Assembly: GCA_963573385.1 (NCBI GenBank)
Contig: CAUYLG010021500.1
Coordinates: forward strand, 1 to 64,000
DNA length: 64,000 nucleotides
From: Cacajao melanocephalus
Lineage: Eukaryota > Chordata > Mammalia > Primates > Pitheciidae
Direction of reading: 5' to 3'
Below, one piece after another: positions 10,257-24,754 of the stretch. The notes beneath the pieces were generated by a model. That model had not been told where the DNA came from and did no database searches. It was given only the letters and a program-made list of their open reading frames with translations. The translations under genes were made by a program, and so were the position numbers. Positions within the stretch are counted from its first letter, which is position 1. Each line of letters starts with the position of its first letter.

Positions 10257-13200
10257 ATGGCAGGATCAAATTCACACATAACAATATTAACCTTAAATGT
10301 AAATGGGCTAAATGCTCCAATCAAAAGACACAGACTAGCAAATTGGATAAAGAGTCAAGACCCATCAGTGTGCTCTACTCAGGAGACCCACCTCACATGC
10401 AAAGACATACATAGTCTCAAAATAAAGGGATGGAAGATTTGCCAAGCAAATGGAGAGCAAAATAAAGCAGGGGTTGCAATCCTAGTCTCTGATAAAATGG
10501 ACATTAAACCAACAAAGATCAAAACAGACAAAGAAGGACATTACGTAAAGGTAAAGGGATCAATGCAACAAGAAGAGCTAACTCTCCTAAATATCTATGC
10601 ACCCAATACAGGAGCACCCAGATACATAAAGCAAGTTCCTCACAACCTATAAGGAGCCTTAGACTCCCACCCAATAATAGTGGAAAACTTTAACACTCCA
10701 CTGTCAATATTAGACAGATCAATAAGACAGAAAATTAACAAGGATATCCAGGACTTGAACACATATCTGGACCAAGCATACCTAATAGACATCTACAGAA
10801 CTCTCCACCCCAAAGCCACAGAATATACATTCTTCTCAGCACCACATTACACTTACTCTAAAATTGACCACATAATTGGAAGTAAATCACTCCTCAGCAA
10901 ATGCCAAAGAACAGAAGTCATAACAACCAGTATCTTAGACCACAGTGCAATCAAATTATAACCCAAGATTAAAAAAATCATTCAAAACTGCTCAACTACA
11001 TGGAAACTGAAGAACCTGCTCCTGAATGCCTACTAGATAAATAATGAAATGAAGGCAGAAATAAAGATGTTCTTTGAAAGTAATGAGAATGAAGACACAA
11101 CATACCAGAATCTCTGGGACACATTTAAAGCAGTGTCTAGAGGGATATTTATAGCACTAAATACCCACAGGAGAAATGAGGAAAGACCTAAAATCGACAC
11201 TTTAAAGTCATGATTAAAAGAACTAGAGGAGCAAGATCAAACAAATTCAAAAGCTAGCAGAAGACAAGAAATAACTAAGATCAGAGCAGAACTGAAGGAA
11301 GCAGAGACACAGAAAACCCTTCAAAAAATCAATGAATCCAAGAGCTGTTTTTTTAAAAGATCAGCAAAATAGACAGACTGCCAGCCAGACTAATAAAAAA
11401 GAAGAGAGAGAAGAATTGAATAACTGCAATAAAAAATGATAAAGGGGATATCACCACCAATTCCACAGAAATACAAACTACCATCAGAGATTACTACAAA
11501 CAACTCTATGCATATAAACCAGTAAATCTAGAAGAAATTAATAACATCCTGGACACTTACACCATCCCAAGACTAAACCAGGAAGAAGATGAATCCCTGA
11601 ATAGACTAATAACAAGTTCTGAAGTTGAAGCAGCAAATAACAGCCTACCAACCAAGAAAAGTCCAGGTCCAGACAGCCAAATTCAACCAGACATACAAAG
11701 AGGAGCTGGTACCACTCTTTCTGAAACTATTCCAAACAATACAAAAAGAAGGAATCCTTCCCAAATCATTTTATGAGACCAACACCATCCTGATACCAAA
11801 ACCTGGCAGAGACCCAACTAAGAAAAAAAAATTTCGGGCCAATATCCATGATGAACAAGGCAAAAAGCTTCAGTAAAATACTGGCAAACTGAATGCAGCA
11901 GCACATCTAAAAGCTTATCCATCATGATCAAGTAGGCTTCATCCTGGGGATGCAAGGCTGGTTCAACATACACAATTCTGTAAATGTAATCCATCACATA
12001 AACAGAACCAAACACAAAAAATCACATGATTATCTCAATAGTTGCTGAGAAGGCCTTCAACAAAATTCAACAGCCCTTTATGCTAAAAACTCTCAACAAA
12101 CCAGGTATTGATGGAACATATCTCAAAATAATCAAAGCTATTTATGACAAACCCACAGCCAATATCATACTGAATGGGAAAAAACTGGAAGCATTCCCTA
12201 TGAAAACTGGCACAAAACAAGGATGCCCTCTCTCACCACTTCTATTCAACATAGTATTGGAAGTTCTAGCCAGAGCAATCAGGCAAAGAAAAGAAATAAA
12301 GGGTATTCAATTAGGAGAGGAGGAAGTCAAATTGTCTCTATTTACAGACAACAGGATTGTATATTTAGAAGACCCCATAGTCTCAGCCCAGAATCCCCTT
12401 AAACTAATAAGCAACTTCAGCAAAGTCTCAGGATACAAAATCAATGTGCTGAAATCACAAGCATTCCTATACACCAATAATAGAATAACAGAGAGCCAAA
12501 CTGGGAGTGAACTCCCATTCACAATTGCTACAAAGAGAATAAAATACCTAGGAATACAACTAACAAAGGATGTGAAGGACTTCTTAAAGGAGAACTACAA
12601 ACCACTGCTCAAGGAAATAAGAGAGGACAAAAACAGCTGGAAAAACATTCCATGCCCATGGTTAAGAAGAATCAATATCATGAAAATGGCCATACAGCCG
12701 AAAGTAATTTATAGATTCAATGCTATCCCCATCAAGCTACCATTGACCTTCTTCACAGAACTGGAAAAAAAACAGTTAAACTTAAACTTCATATGGAACC
12801 AAGAAAGAGCCTGCATAGCCAAGACAATACTAAGCAAAAAACAACAAAGCTGGAAGCATCACACTACCTGACTTCAAACTATACTATAAGGCTACAGTAA
12901 GCAAAAGAGCATGGTACTGGTACCAAAACAGAGATATAGACCAATGGAACAGAACAGAGGCCTCGGAACTAATGCCACACACCTACAACCATCTGATCTT
13001 TGACAAACCTGACAAAAACAAGCAATAGGGAATGGAGTACCTGTTTAATAAACAGTGTTGGGAAAACTGGCTAACCATGTGCAGAAAGCTGAAATTGGAC
13101 CCATTCCTTAGACCTTATACAAAAATTAACTCCAGGTGGATTAAAGATTTAAACATAAGACCTATAACCACAAAAACCCTAGAAGAAAACATAGGCAATA

Positions 13201-14076
13201 CCATTCAGGACATGAGCATAGACAAGGACTTCATGACTAAAACACCAAAAGCAATGCCAACAAAAACCAAAATAGACAAATGGGATCTCTAACTAAACTT
13301 AAGAGTTTCTGCACAGTAAAGGAAACTATCATTAGAGTGAACTGGCAACCAACGGAATGGGAAAAAGTTTTTGCAAGCTACCCATCTGACAAAGGGCTAC
13401 TATCCAGAATCTACAAAGAACTAAGACAAATTTACAAGAAAAAAACAACCCCATAAAAAAGTGGACGAAGGATATGAATAGGCACTTTTCAAAACAAGAC
13501 ATTTATGTGGCCAACAAACATTTGAAAAAATGCTTATCATCACTGGTCATTAGAGAAATGCAAATCAAAACCACATTGAGATACCATCTCATGCCAGTTA
13601 GAATGGTGATCGTTAAAAAATCTGGAGACAACAGATGCTGTAGAGGATGCGGAGAAATAGGAACACTTCTACACTGTTGGTGGGAGTGTAAATTAGGGCA
13701 ACCTTTGTGGAAGACAGTGTGGCGATTCCTCAAGGATCTAGAAATAGAAATACCTTTTGACCCAGCAATCCCATTACTGGGTATATACCCAAAGGATTAT
13801 AAATCATTCTATTATAAAGACACATGCACACATATTTTCATTGTGGCACTGCTCACAATAGCAAAGACTTGGAACCAACCCAAATGCCCATCAAGGAAAG
13901 ACTGGATAAAGAAAATGTGGCACATATACACCATGGAATACTATGCAGCCATAAAAAAGGATGAGTTACTGTCCTTTGCAGGGACATGGATGAATCTGGA
14001 AACCATCATTCTCAGCAAACTGACACAAGAACAGAAAACCAGACACTGCATACTCTCACTCATAAGTGGGTGTTGA
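10257..14076 (+). pseudogene. L1 ORF2p remnant (endonuclease-reverse transcriptase), disrupted
   Basis: ORF2p nicks target DNA and reverse-transcribes L1 RNA. Readable pieces in order: endonuclease N-terminus 10257-10652 (keeps 'STQETHLT' with the catalytic Glu), endonuclease C-part 10680-10961 (keeps 'DHSAIKL' with the catalytic His), RT fingers 11625-11876, RT palm/thumb 12026-12871, then 13032-13292 and 13474-14076 with the C-terminal Cys-rich motif ('[13 protein letters not shown]'). Stops at 10650-10652 and 10959-10961 are in frame; later pieces fall in three different frames, so several indels exist. The catalytic Asp of the endonuclease 'DFN' motif reads Asn (10686-10688), and the RT 'FADD' box reads FTDN (12341-12352). 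The ORF1-ORF2 spacer is 10130-10256. Confidence 0.92.
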
Positions 14077-14317
14077 ACAATGAGAACACATGGACACAGG
14101 GAGGGGAAGATCACACATTGGTGTCTGTTGGGGGCTGAGGGGCTAGGGAAGCGAAAGCAGTGGGTGGGGAGGTTGGGGAGGGATAACATTAGGAGAAATA
14201 CCAAACGTAGGTGACAGGGGGATGGAGGCAGCAAACCACCATGGCATGTGTATACCTATGTAACAATTCTGCAAGATCTGCACATGTATCCCAAAACTTA
14301 AAATATATATATAAAAA
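14077..14317 (+). other. L1 3' UTR with G-rich tract and A-rich tail
   Basis: 'gggtgttgaacaatgagaa' begins the 3' UTR. A G-rich tract at about 14128-14182 has several GGG/GGGG runs and could fold as a G-quadruplex, as is typical for this part of primate L1. The tail reads AAAATATATATATAAAAAAA rather than pure A. Confidence 0.85.
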
Positions 14318-14334
14318 AAGAAATTTTAATGTAA

Positions 14335-16057
<1,723 letters not shown>

Positions 16058-16067
16058 AGATTAATGA

Positions 16068-17050
16068 TGAGAATATAATAACTATGATGTGAAACATCTA
16101 TTTGTGCATGCAAAAGAATAGGGAAACCTCCCTGGGATCAAAAATGAGGATGATTGAAAACCACAGTTGAAGCCACAGACATCTTGAGAGCCTTTGCCAA
16201 TTCTAGTCTTTGTATTTTAATGGCCATTGAAGACTGGCACTGTGAGAGGCACTTCCCTAGACACCATTAGCACTTACAAAAGCTTCTGGCACATTAACCC
16301 TGTTCAGAAAATATTTGTTCAATGGAAAATTTGACTCAGTGCCCAGCGTAGTACCATGTAAAATTTAACATAAGGTACTTTTACTTTATATTATGATTTC
16401 ATTTGCCTGGCAACTAAGGTTGTTAGCACTTTTTGATAGGAACAATTTGAAAAAACTCTCAAAAGGAATGTTGCATTAAAATGATTATGAATAATTTGGC
16501 TGACTGAAAACTATTTATTCCCAAAGCTAATGACAACATGCTCACCGTGGCAGAATTGCAATATGCTTGCTATAACAGTCTTACTAAAAGCTAAGAAGGT
16601 GAAGACCATCCCACCACTGTCCCCAATTATTGAGACTAAATTATGCAACCCTTTTTTGGACTATAGTTCTACTATTTTTACAGAGAGACGAATGAAAACT
16701 TGGTCTGTATTGCTAATTACATGATCAATGGATCTGACATATTTGTTTCATCAGAGCCTCTTGTGCTATTAAGGTTTATATCACTAGGCATGTGAGGATA
16801 ATGGGGCAATTCTACCGTATAAATATCGAATGGTCTTTTCCAGGGAAAGCAAATTTTGAAGTTGTAAAGATAACATCCTTTCTACTTTGAAGGATGAGGG
16901 AGCTTTTGGCTGACATAGGATTCGTTAATTTCAATTAGGAAAGTGGTAATTCCTTTTAGCACAAAGCTATTGTGGTATAAGCCACAGACATACTGTAATT
17001 CATTTACATTACAGAAGGAAAGCAGTTCACAGCCAAGATGGGCACAAACA
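16068..17050. other. Unassigned AT-rich stretch
   Basis: No gene seen. The 64-codon frame at 16530-16724 has no recognisable motif. Confidence 0.5.
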
Positions 17051-17457
17051 GTTCTCTAGAATAGACTGAGTCTCTCCATGCTGCTGTGTCACTAAGCAGC
17101 ATTATCTTTAATCCTTAGGATAAGGTACAGGATTAAAATTCAGCAGAGAGCTCACACTTCTTAAATGTGTGCTGCATATAGTGATTTCTTTCCAAAGAGT
17201 ACAGTATGCAAAGAGGAGGGGGACAATTTTATGACAGAAAAACCTGAAAAACATTACCTCAGCCAGGTGACCAAGTTCAACATCAATGGTGATCAATCAG
17301 GTTGTTAGTATGGACCTTGAAATATGATGAAAATGACATTACTTTTGCAGTCATTTTCCCCAAAACTCAGTTTAATCATGAGAAACATCAGATAAATTCC
17401 ATCAGGGGGCCATTCTACAAAATAACTGACAAGTACTTCTCCAAACTGCCAAGTTTA

Positions 17458-17850
<393 letters not shown>

Positions 17851-17858
17851 AAAAAAGT

Positions 17859-18286
17859 GTCAACCTAAATAACAAAGAGAGAGAAGCTCCATGAAGGAAA
17901 TGATGTTTATTTGGGAATAGGACATTGAAATGGGAATACGCAAACTATAGTAAACTGTGTGTATTCAGGGAGGCAAAGAGGAAAAAAATGAGGAGAATTA
18001 CTTGTTTTGAAATAATTACCTACAAATGATTTGGCTACAAATCAATAATAAGAGTGACTCCAGTTAGAGGCTGGACAAACAGTTGCTGGGCAGATGTCCT
18101 TGCATTTTTTTGTGTAAAGGCTTTTGTGCAAGGTTGTGGATTTTTCAGTCTTTTGTGATAGTTTTTGCTATCACACATACAAGCATGAGAACTCTCTCTT
18201 CATGGCCTTCCCCAGCGCTATTTGTCAGGGTTTGTTTTGTTTTTATAAATACTAGTGACTCCATTTTGATTCTGACAATTTTCCCA
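17859..18286 (-). mobile_element. ERVL-type solo LTR (MLT2-like), antisense
   Basis: About 428 bp, matching by eye the two LTRs of the provirus at 26,578-33,565 ('caaactatagtaaactgtg', 'ctgggcagatgtccttgca', 'agtgactccattttgattc'). It lies inside an L1M 3' UTR that resumes directly after it. No internal viral sequence remains, so it is a recombination product of a former provirus. Family name is from memory. Confidence 0.8.
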
Positions 18287-18559
18287 AAGGATATCAGATA
18301 AAAACTAAGGAAATTTGAATAGAATGGAATTATTTTAGTCAATAATACTATATTAATATTGGTTGATTGTTATTACAAATATAACATACTAATATAAAAT
18401 TGTTAATAATAGTGGAAGCTGGATTCGGGGTGTATGGGAACTCTTTGTACTATCTTTACAATATTTCTGTAAATCTATAGCTGTTTTAAAAACTAAAATT
18501 TATTTTAAAAATCAGTAGAGATTTTACTACTCATTTTATAAGCCAGGACTGAAACCACT

Positions 18560-18934
18560 TGAGATATTTCAATCAGATGGAATTTAATATCATTAGTCAG
18601 TTACACAAGTGATAGAAGAGCTAAGAAACCAGAGATGATCTGGAATTCACTACCACCCCTAGGGCTAGAGAATCAAAGAGAGGAGTTCATATTAGCAGGG
18701 TTCAGGAGCTGGCCACCCAGCAAGCTCTAGAACTGTAATGAGCCTGTTCAGTGAGAGCTGAGACCACAGAGGAAGGGGCAATCTCATGGGGAACTGGAGC
18801 AATGAAGGGGATGCAGATGGTATAGGAAATGCCAAGAGTGGGAGAAAGAAAAGAGAAGAAATATTCTGGCTCTTTCAACCCTCTAGTCTTCCTGTGCCTT
18901 CCACTGACTAAACCAACTGGAAGTCCAATCGACG
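18560..18934. repeat. Possible old LTR-like repeat, family not resolved
   Basis: The segment appears to resume at 19,324-19,410 after the MST LTR, with 'aaccaactggaagtccaat' before and 'gcatggaagcctggaaaac' after, in a layout I recall from an LTR-type repeat. The assignment is uncertain. Confidence 0.35.
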
Positions 18935-19318
18935 TGATATGGTTTGGCTGTGTCCCCACCCAAAATATCATCTTGAATTGTAATCCCCGCAAATCCAATA
19001 ATCCCTACGTGTCAAGGGCAGGACCAGGTGGAGGTAATTAGATCATGGGGGCCGTTCCCGCCATGCTGTTCTCATGATAGTAAGTAAGTCTCACAAGATT
19101 TGATGGTTTTATAAGCATCTGGCATTTCCCCAGCTTGCATTCACTCTGTCCTGCTGCCCTGTGAAGAAGGTGCCTGTCTCTCCTTTGCCTTCTGCCATGA
19201 TTGTAAGGTTCCTGAGGCCTCCCCAGCAACGCAGAATTGTGAGTCAATGAAAGATTTTCCTTTTATATTACCCAGTCTTGGATATTTCTTCATAGCAGTG
19301 TGACAATGGACTAATACA
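18935..19318 (+). mobile_element. MST/THE1-type MaLR solo LTR
   Basis: 384 bp with TG...CA ends. Begins 'tgatatggtttggctgtgt', contains 'ttagatcatgggggccgtt', 'cttctgccatgattgtaag', and ends 'gtgacaatggactaataca'. These are diagnostic of THE1/MST LTRs. No clear 5-bp target duplication was seen. Confidence 0.93.
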
Positions 19319-19410
19319 GCATGGAAGCCTGGAAAACATAGTTATGTGAGATAGAGAATAAAGGAGGAGAATGCCAAGACTGGATCCGAGAAGAAAATGG
19401 CACATAACAA

Positions 19411-20122
19411 ATGCTCCAATCTTTTCTGTAATTAAATCTTTATGTATTATACTGAAAATGGAAACACTACCTATTTAAGAAATCTAGTCTTTGTTTCTTT
19501 TGATTCATATGGAAAGTAGAAGAAGGATATAAATTATTTACTTCTGGTGTACTTTAATTGGTGTTTAGTAATTCCTTTCATTTTTTACTCCCTCCCTACT
19601 TCTTATCCTCATTTTTAAAAAACATAGTAGTTTTCACTCTTTTATTGTCAAAATTAGCATTTATCTTCATAGGCAGTTTTACTTCATATGTTTTAACTTT
19701 TGAATAAACTGTAAGAGTATCTTGAATTATTTTTACTCAAAAGAATCTTGTCATCTCATTGTGGAAGACAAAGTCAAAAACTTTGTGCTTATGCTATTTC
19801 TTTGAAATAAGGAAACTCAAAGAAACTCTTAGTGACCAAGGACAAGTCGAATATTAATTTTCCAGTATAACCAAACATATTGAGTGTCTGGCATTAAGCA
19901 ACATTTCAAAAAGGGGAGAGTGTTTCAGTGATGTTGATGGGCAGGACAACTAAGAAGGAAAAAGATTCATGAAGTTTTTTGTTGTTGTTTTTTTGAGAAT
20001 TGTGTAAGTTAAGGTCATCAAATGTTTCAGTTTTGCTGAGGTTTTAACTTTTGTTAAAATTGAGGAAATGTCACTACCATCTGTGAATTCCCTAACCCAA
20101 TCTTTCAACTGAGACTGATTAT
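19411..20122. other. Unassigned AT-rich stretch
   Basis: No gene or confidently recognised repeat. Confidence 0.5.
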
Positions 20123-20127
20123 GTTGT

Positions 20128-20502
20128 TGATATGGACTGAATGTTTGTATCACTACAAAAATTCCTATGTTGAATCCCTAATCCTCAATTTGATGGTATT
20201 TGCAGGTGCGGCTTTTGAGAGGTAATCAGTTTTAGATTAGGTAAGGAGGTGGGGACCCTCATGATGGAATCAATGCTCTTATGAAAAAAGGAAGAGACAT
20301 GAGAGCTCTCTCTCTCACACTCTGCCATTTAAAGACACAGAAAGGATAAAGTCTGCAAACAAGGAACAGGGGCCTCACTAGACCCTGAATATGCCAACAC
20401 CTTGATTTTAGACTCCTTAGCCTCCAGAAATGAAAGAAAGATTTGCTATTTAATCCACCCAGTCCATGGTATTTTGTTAGAGCAACTTGACTAAGTAAGA
20501 CA
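20128..20502 (+). mobile_element. MaLR LTR (MLT1/MST-like), sense
   Basis: 375 bp with TG...CA ends: 'tgatatggactgaatgttt', 'gaggtggggaccctcatga', 'cctccagaaatgaaagaaa', 'cccagtccatggtattttg'. Flanked by GTTGT (20123-20127) and GCTGT (20503-20507), a 5-bp duplication with one mismatch. The same family appears antisense at 62,558-62,916. Confidence 0.85.
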
Positions 20503-20507
20503 GCTGT

Positions 20508-22720
20508 GATCCACTGTATCTAAACCAAAACAGTACTTCCTGTGGTATTTGATGATGTTGAATTTCCAAATTTTTGTTAGAAGCCCTTAGTTGTAGTTCT
20601 CTTAACAGTAGAATTTTTTATGCCCGAGAAAATGGAAGAGAAAGTTCATTCTAAGGAACCACAGTTAAGATCAACTTTGATGCCAAATTAAAGATTTTAA
20701 AAATACAAAAGTAGGCAAAGTTTCTAAATCCAACAAGGATTTGAATGGCACTGTGCATATTAGGTATGAATATATTCTTTTATTCAGAGATTATTGCATT
20801 AAGTATCCATATGCTACAAATATTACAGTATTTTTTTCCCCAGCAGGCTATAATTATGACAGTGAGAACAAGCTACTGACTACCACATCCTCCTTTCAGA
20901 ACCAATTTCACCATACAGCAGGGTTATTATCCTTACTTGGAAATACGCCATGGCAATTTTAACAACATAACCTAAGGAGAAAGATTGTATATCTGAAAAT
21001 AAAAAAAAAATCTACTTTGCTATCACGTCCATGACAACAATGACCAAACTCACATGGGTAAGAGTAAGAAGGGTCCATGCCATATGGGAGTATATACTCT
21101 GCATCAAAGCCATGAAAGGTAAAGCAGAACAAATGCCTAAAACTGCTTGCTGGTGATGAGAGCTTTGTATCTTCCACATTAGCCATCTACAAGATTAATA
21201 TATAGCCTAAAAACTCTTCCCAATGCAAAACTTAATCTTAGTACACATTGTAATGACTTTTTCTACCTATGTTCTCTCAACCTTTAAACTACCTGAATAT
21301 AAGATTATATATTAAAATTTTAAAAAATATTTTAGTTAAACATATTACACAGCCTACTAAAATAACTTGATACTGTCTTTTATGAATACTTTGTCTTTTA
21401 CTGTTGCATAAAAATCTATCGCTAGAGTTTAGAAAATCAGACTAAAAGCAAAACTAAAATAGTAAGAGTTGTAAAGTTAGTGAATGCGTACTGAATCAGA
21501 TTCAGAAGAACAGAAGTAAATAAAAAACTAAGGTTGTAACAGATACATCTAGATTACAAAATGTAAACAGTACTTGGAGAAAAGTCTTCTATTTGATCAC
21601 GCTGTCAGATTTCCTACTTTAATAGTAAATAGTGCTGTTTATAAGTAAGGAATAGAAAACAAAATAAAAAAGATGAAAAATTTTACATTACCCAGGGTCC
21701 TAGAATGTTTACTGTAGATATTTATGATAAACATCTAAGCAATGAGCTCCAGCTTCAGTTGGAATAAAAATAGGTAATATTTAAATGAATTACACTAATC
21801 TAATTTTAATTTCAAATCTATTTAGCAACTTAACTGCCTATGTGAATGACTGAATTAATTTTTCTTCATCAAATCCAAATGAATCTTTTAATGTACATGG
21901 AAACTTTTGATGTTACTTCATTCCACATATTTTTCTTTTAAAATAAGCTTTCATAACCAGTGATTTTAATAAATGATATAGTTATTTGTGATCATTCTAA
22001 AGACAAGAACAACAAAGCATATTCTTATATTCCTCTACAAAGTTATTATCCACAGAAAAATGTTGATTCACTCTATTTTATTGGCTTTTAGAAGCAGATT
22101 TTCCCTGACGGTGATCCCTTTTTTAGCCTTCTCTAAGGCTAGATCTGAATTTAGATTGGGATATTCAGAGCCTAATAGTGTGTATTGTTGATGCTCAGTA
22201 TGATTTGCCATTATCTGTTTTACTAATAACAAGGTGAAGCAGGGCTTGCTTTTGTTTATTGCCATGGCTCCCCAGGTTCCTGCTGTGCCTAGCTGCTTTC
22301 AAAAATTACATGAATTTTCACATCATAGCAAAACAGAAAGAAAAAGGCCCTGTAATTTACATCAAACAGCCCATATTAAAAAAACTTCTCAAGCTCTTTT
22401 AGAACAAATATGTCCATAAAATGTTAACATCTACATAGAAAAGTCCATGAATCGTAAACAGCTAGCTCAATGAGATATCATGACATGAACCCAGGACTGT
22501 CACCTGTGTCAAGAAATAACCATTCAAGTTTAAGTCATATCACAATAACCATTGTCAAGAACACTACTAAAATCCTGTTGTTTACGATAAGAATTTTAAG
22601 AAAATGTATAGTTTTATTTTCAAGGTACAAATAGATAAAAACTTTACATGTTATATGTGCATTAAAAATTTCCCATTTTTAAGTGTAAAAAAGACAGAAT
22701 ATAAATATAAATATAAATTT
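20508..22720. other. Unassigned AT-rich stretch
   Basis: About 2.2 kb with no gene or firm repeat call. The short frames at 20741-20962 and 20959-21186 have no recognisable domain. A possible decayed LINE tail lies near 22210-22300 ('gcagggcttgcttttgttt'). Confidence 0.5.
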
Positions 22721-22723
22721 TTT

Positions 22724-22977
22724 GGCCAGGCTCAGCTCACACCTGTAATCTCAGCACTTTGGGAGGCTGAGGCAGGTGGATCACTTCAGGTCAGGAGTTC
22801 GAGACAAGCTGGCCAACATGGTAAAACCCTGTCTCTACTAAAAATACAAGTATCCAGGTGGGCACCCTAGGAGGCTTGAGGTAGGAAAACTGCGTGAACA
22901 CAGGAGGCAGAGGCTGCAGTGAGCTGAGATGGTGTTACTGTACTCCAACCTGGGCAACAGAGTGAGATTCTGTTTCA
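22724..22977 (+). mobile_element. Alu SINE with an internal deletion
   Basis: Left arm complete ('cagcactttgggaggctga', 'gtctctactaaaaatacaa'). The right arm lacks about 25-30 bp around 22858-22872, where the 'cctgtaatcccagctactc' block should be. Its A-tail has become the TA microsatellite that follows. Confidence 0.9.
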
Positions 22978-23003
22978 AATATATATATATAAAAGAGCAG
23001 GTT

Positions 23004-23042
<39 letters not shown>

Positions 23043-23145
23043 CAAGTTTACAACACCAATCAACCTCCTTCTCTTCTCCAACAAATATATATATATATTT
23101 GTCCGATAAAAAAAACCCCATATATATATATATAACCCTAGCTAC

Positions 23146-23191
<46 letters not shown>

Positions 23192-23217
23192 GACAATATA
23201 TATATGGGGTTTTTTTA
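22978..23217. repeat. Rearranged TA microsatellite with templated inserts
   Basis: Four (TA)n tracts (22979-22990, 23007-23039, 23085-23098 and 23120-23186) are separated by short non-repeat inserts. The insert at 23051-23082 is an inverted copy of 24501-24532 (32 bp, one mismatch). The insert at 23134-23151 is an exact direct copy of 24437-24454 (18 bp). Other pieces are local inversions: 'tccaacaaatata' near 23078 against 'tatatttgttgga' near 23181, and 'aaaaaaaccccatatata' near 23112 against its complement at 23199-23217. A 'gagca(g/a)gttta' motif recurs near 22995, 23040 and 23217. Confidence 0.9.
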
Positions 23218-23219
23218 GA

Positions 23220-24750
23220 GCAGTTACCTGTGATACACATAGCCACTCACCTTTTGACTGTGGGTCAGCAGCTGCAGAGTTGCTCACAAGTACATCAATC
23301 TCCACCTTTTTCTCAGGCTTTCATGGTCTCCAGGCTTCTCCCTAAATATTAAGATGATTCTCTTTCACTGAAGTGATTCTATTCAATTATAAACAGACTT
23401 ATTGGTAAAAATGGAAAATTAACATTTTCTTTTCATGACCACAGATTGTTCAGGGAAAGAGACTTGACGTATGTAGCAATTCTCTTCTCTTCCAATATTT
23501 ACTTTGCCAGAGAACACTGAAAAATACCTCCTTAGCAGGCTTAAAGAGCTTTTTGGCCAGTTTCTATGTGATAATGCCCCTGCTTGTGAACATACGGACC
23601 CTGTGATCTGCAGCATGGACAGCATTAATCAGCAAGGTCACATTTTTTCATTCCCTCTAGATTAATTTGTGTAAGTTTTGAAAAAGGAATGGAGTAAAAG
23701 CATAGTCTGTTCCTTAGTTTTATAGCTTATATCATGATCATTCTTTTTCATACTTGTCATTTTCTAAGGGCTCTATTTGAGAATAGATGAAGCCAATCTC
23801 CTTATACTCAAGATGAGAAATGACAAGCTAAATTTTGATTCCATCATAATCAATCACCTTCTGATAACTTTAGAGGAAGAAGCAATGACCAGGATTGTTC
23901 TGTAGAGTAAGATCCTTTTATCTGCTTCTCCTGTGACTGGGGTGGGGAATGAGTAGTTTGGAGGCAATTTCAAACATCTGCTTGAACTTTGAAATAGTGC
24001 TGGCATTAAAGAGAGAAATCTCACCAGAAATAAATAGTGCAGATAATATCTAAGCATCATTCATGAGACAGAAACTAAAGGAACTTTGCTTAAAAAAAGT
24101 ACCAATTCTAAGTTTTTCTACACATGATCTTATAAAATAAATAACTTCTGTTAATTTGGGTATGGCAAAGAGAGGGGAGACATCTTGATCATTGCTGAAT
24201 AAATCTTCCTACATCATTCTTCATGCCTCTCTTTGTCTCTTGACATGAAAGGATACTGATGACCCTTTGTAACAACCATCTTTACTTTCTTCAACAGTAG
24301 ATTGGCCTCTTGGAAAGGGCAGTAAGTGTTGGTTCTCACTGCTTTCTTTACATGTCTCATAAATTGTGCTCTATCTGACCAAATTGCCACAAAGCTTTTG
24401 CATTGATGGGAATTGTTTTTTATGTTTAGTGTTAACAACCCTAGCTACCTTTATGACTAGGATTTTTCTCTTTTTTCCATCATTCTGTGAGATTTGATGA
24501 GTTGGAGAAGAGAAGAAGGTTGATTGGTGTTGCAATCCTACTCTTAGATCTTTTGAACATCTCTACATGTTTTACAACTTTTTTTTCTTTCAACTGTCTA
24601 GAAGAGAAGAATAAAAATTAAATTCAACATAACTAGATGCTAACAAATTCCATTAGACTCATATAATTTTCTCTAATAACAAGCAGATTGATAAATTGAT
24701 GGGAAGTAAAAGTTTTATATTTTACTTGTTATTATGTTACTATGCACTTA
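23220..24750. other. Apparently single-copy AT-rich stretch; donor of the microsatellite inserts
   Basis: No gene. Positions 24437-24454 and 24501-24532 match the inserts in the TA locus upstream. Surrounding sequence does not look repetitive, supporting this as the source side. Confidence 0.55.
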
Positions 24751-24754
24751 TTAT

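Larger units (their letters stand above)
7888..14317 (+). mobile_element. Full-length but dead primate LINE-1 (L1PA/L1PB age)
   Basis: About 6.43 kb with 5' UTR, ORF1 and ORF2 remnants, 3' UTR and a short A-rich tail. It is bounded by 17-bp target-site duplications with one mismatch (AAGAAAGTTTAATGTAA at 7871-7887; AAGAAATTTTAATGTAA at 14318-14334), which fixes both ends and shows insertion by target-primed reverse transcription. The longer ORF1 N-terminus and general divergence fit an older primate subfamily rather than L1HS. It cannot move: both ORFs have stops and frame changes, and catalytic residues are altered. Exact subfamily is not resolved. Confidence 0.93.

Noticed and set aside
18930..19323. 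Target-site duplication for the MST/THE1 LTR
   Set aside because: The flanking 5-mers CGACG and GCATG do not match well enough to claim a duplication.
20959..21186. 75-codon minus-strand frame with a start codon
   Set aside because: No recognised domain or neighbouring exon signals; length is within chance expectation.
22929..23196. Open frames with long Tyr-Ile repeats on both strands
   Set aside because: Translations of the (TA)n microsatellite, not proteins.
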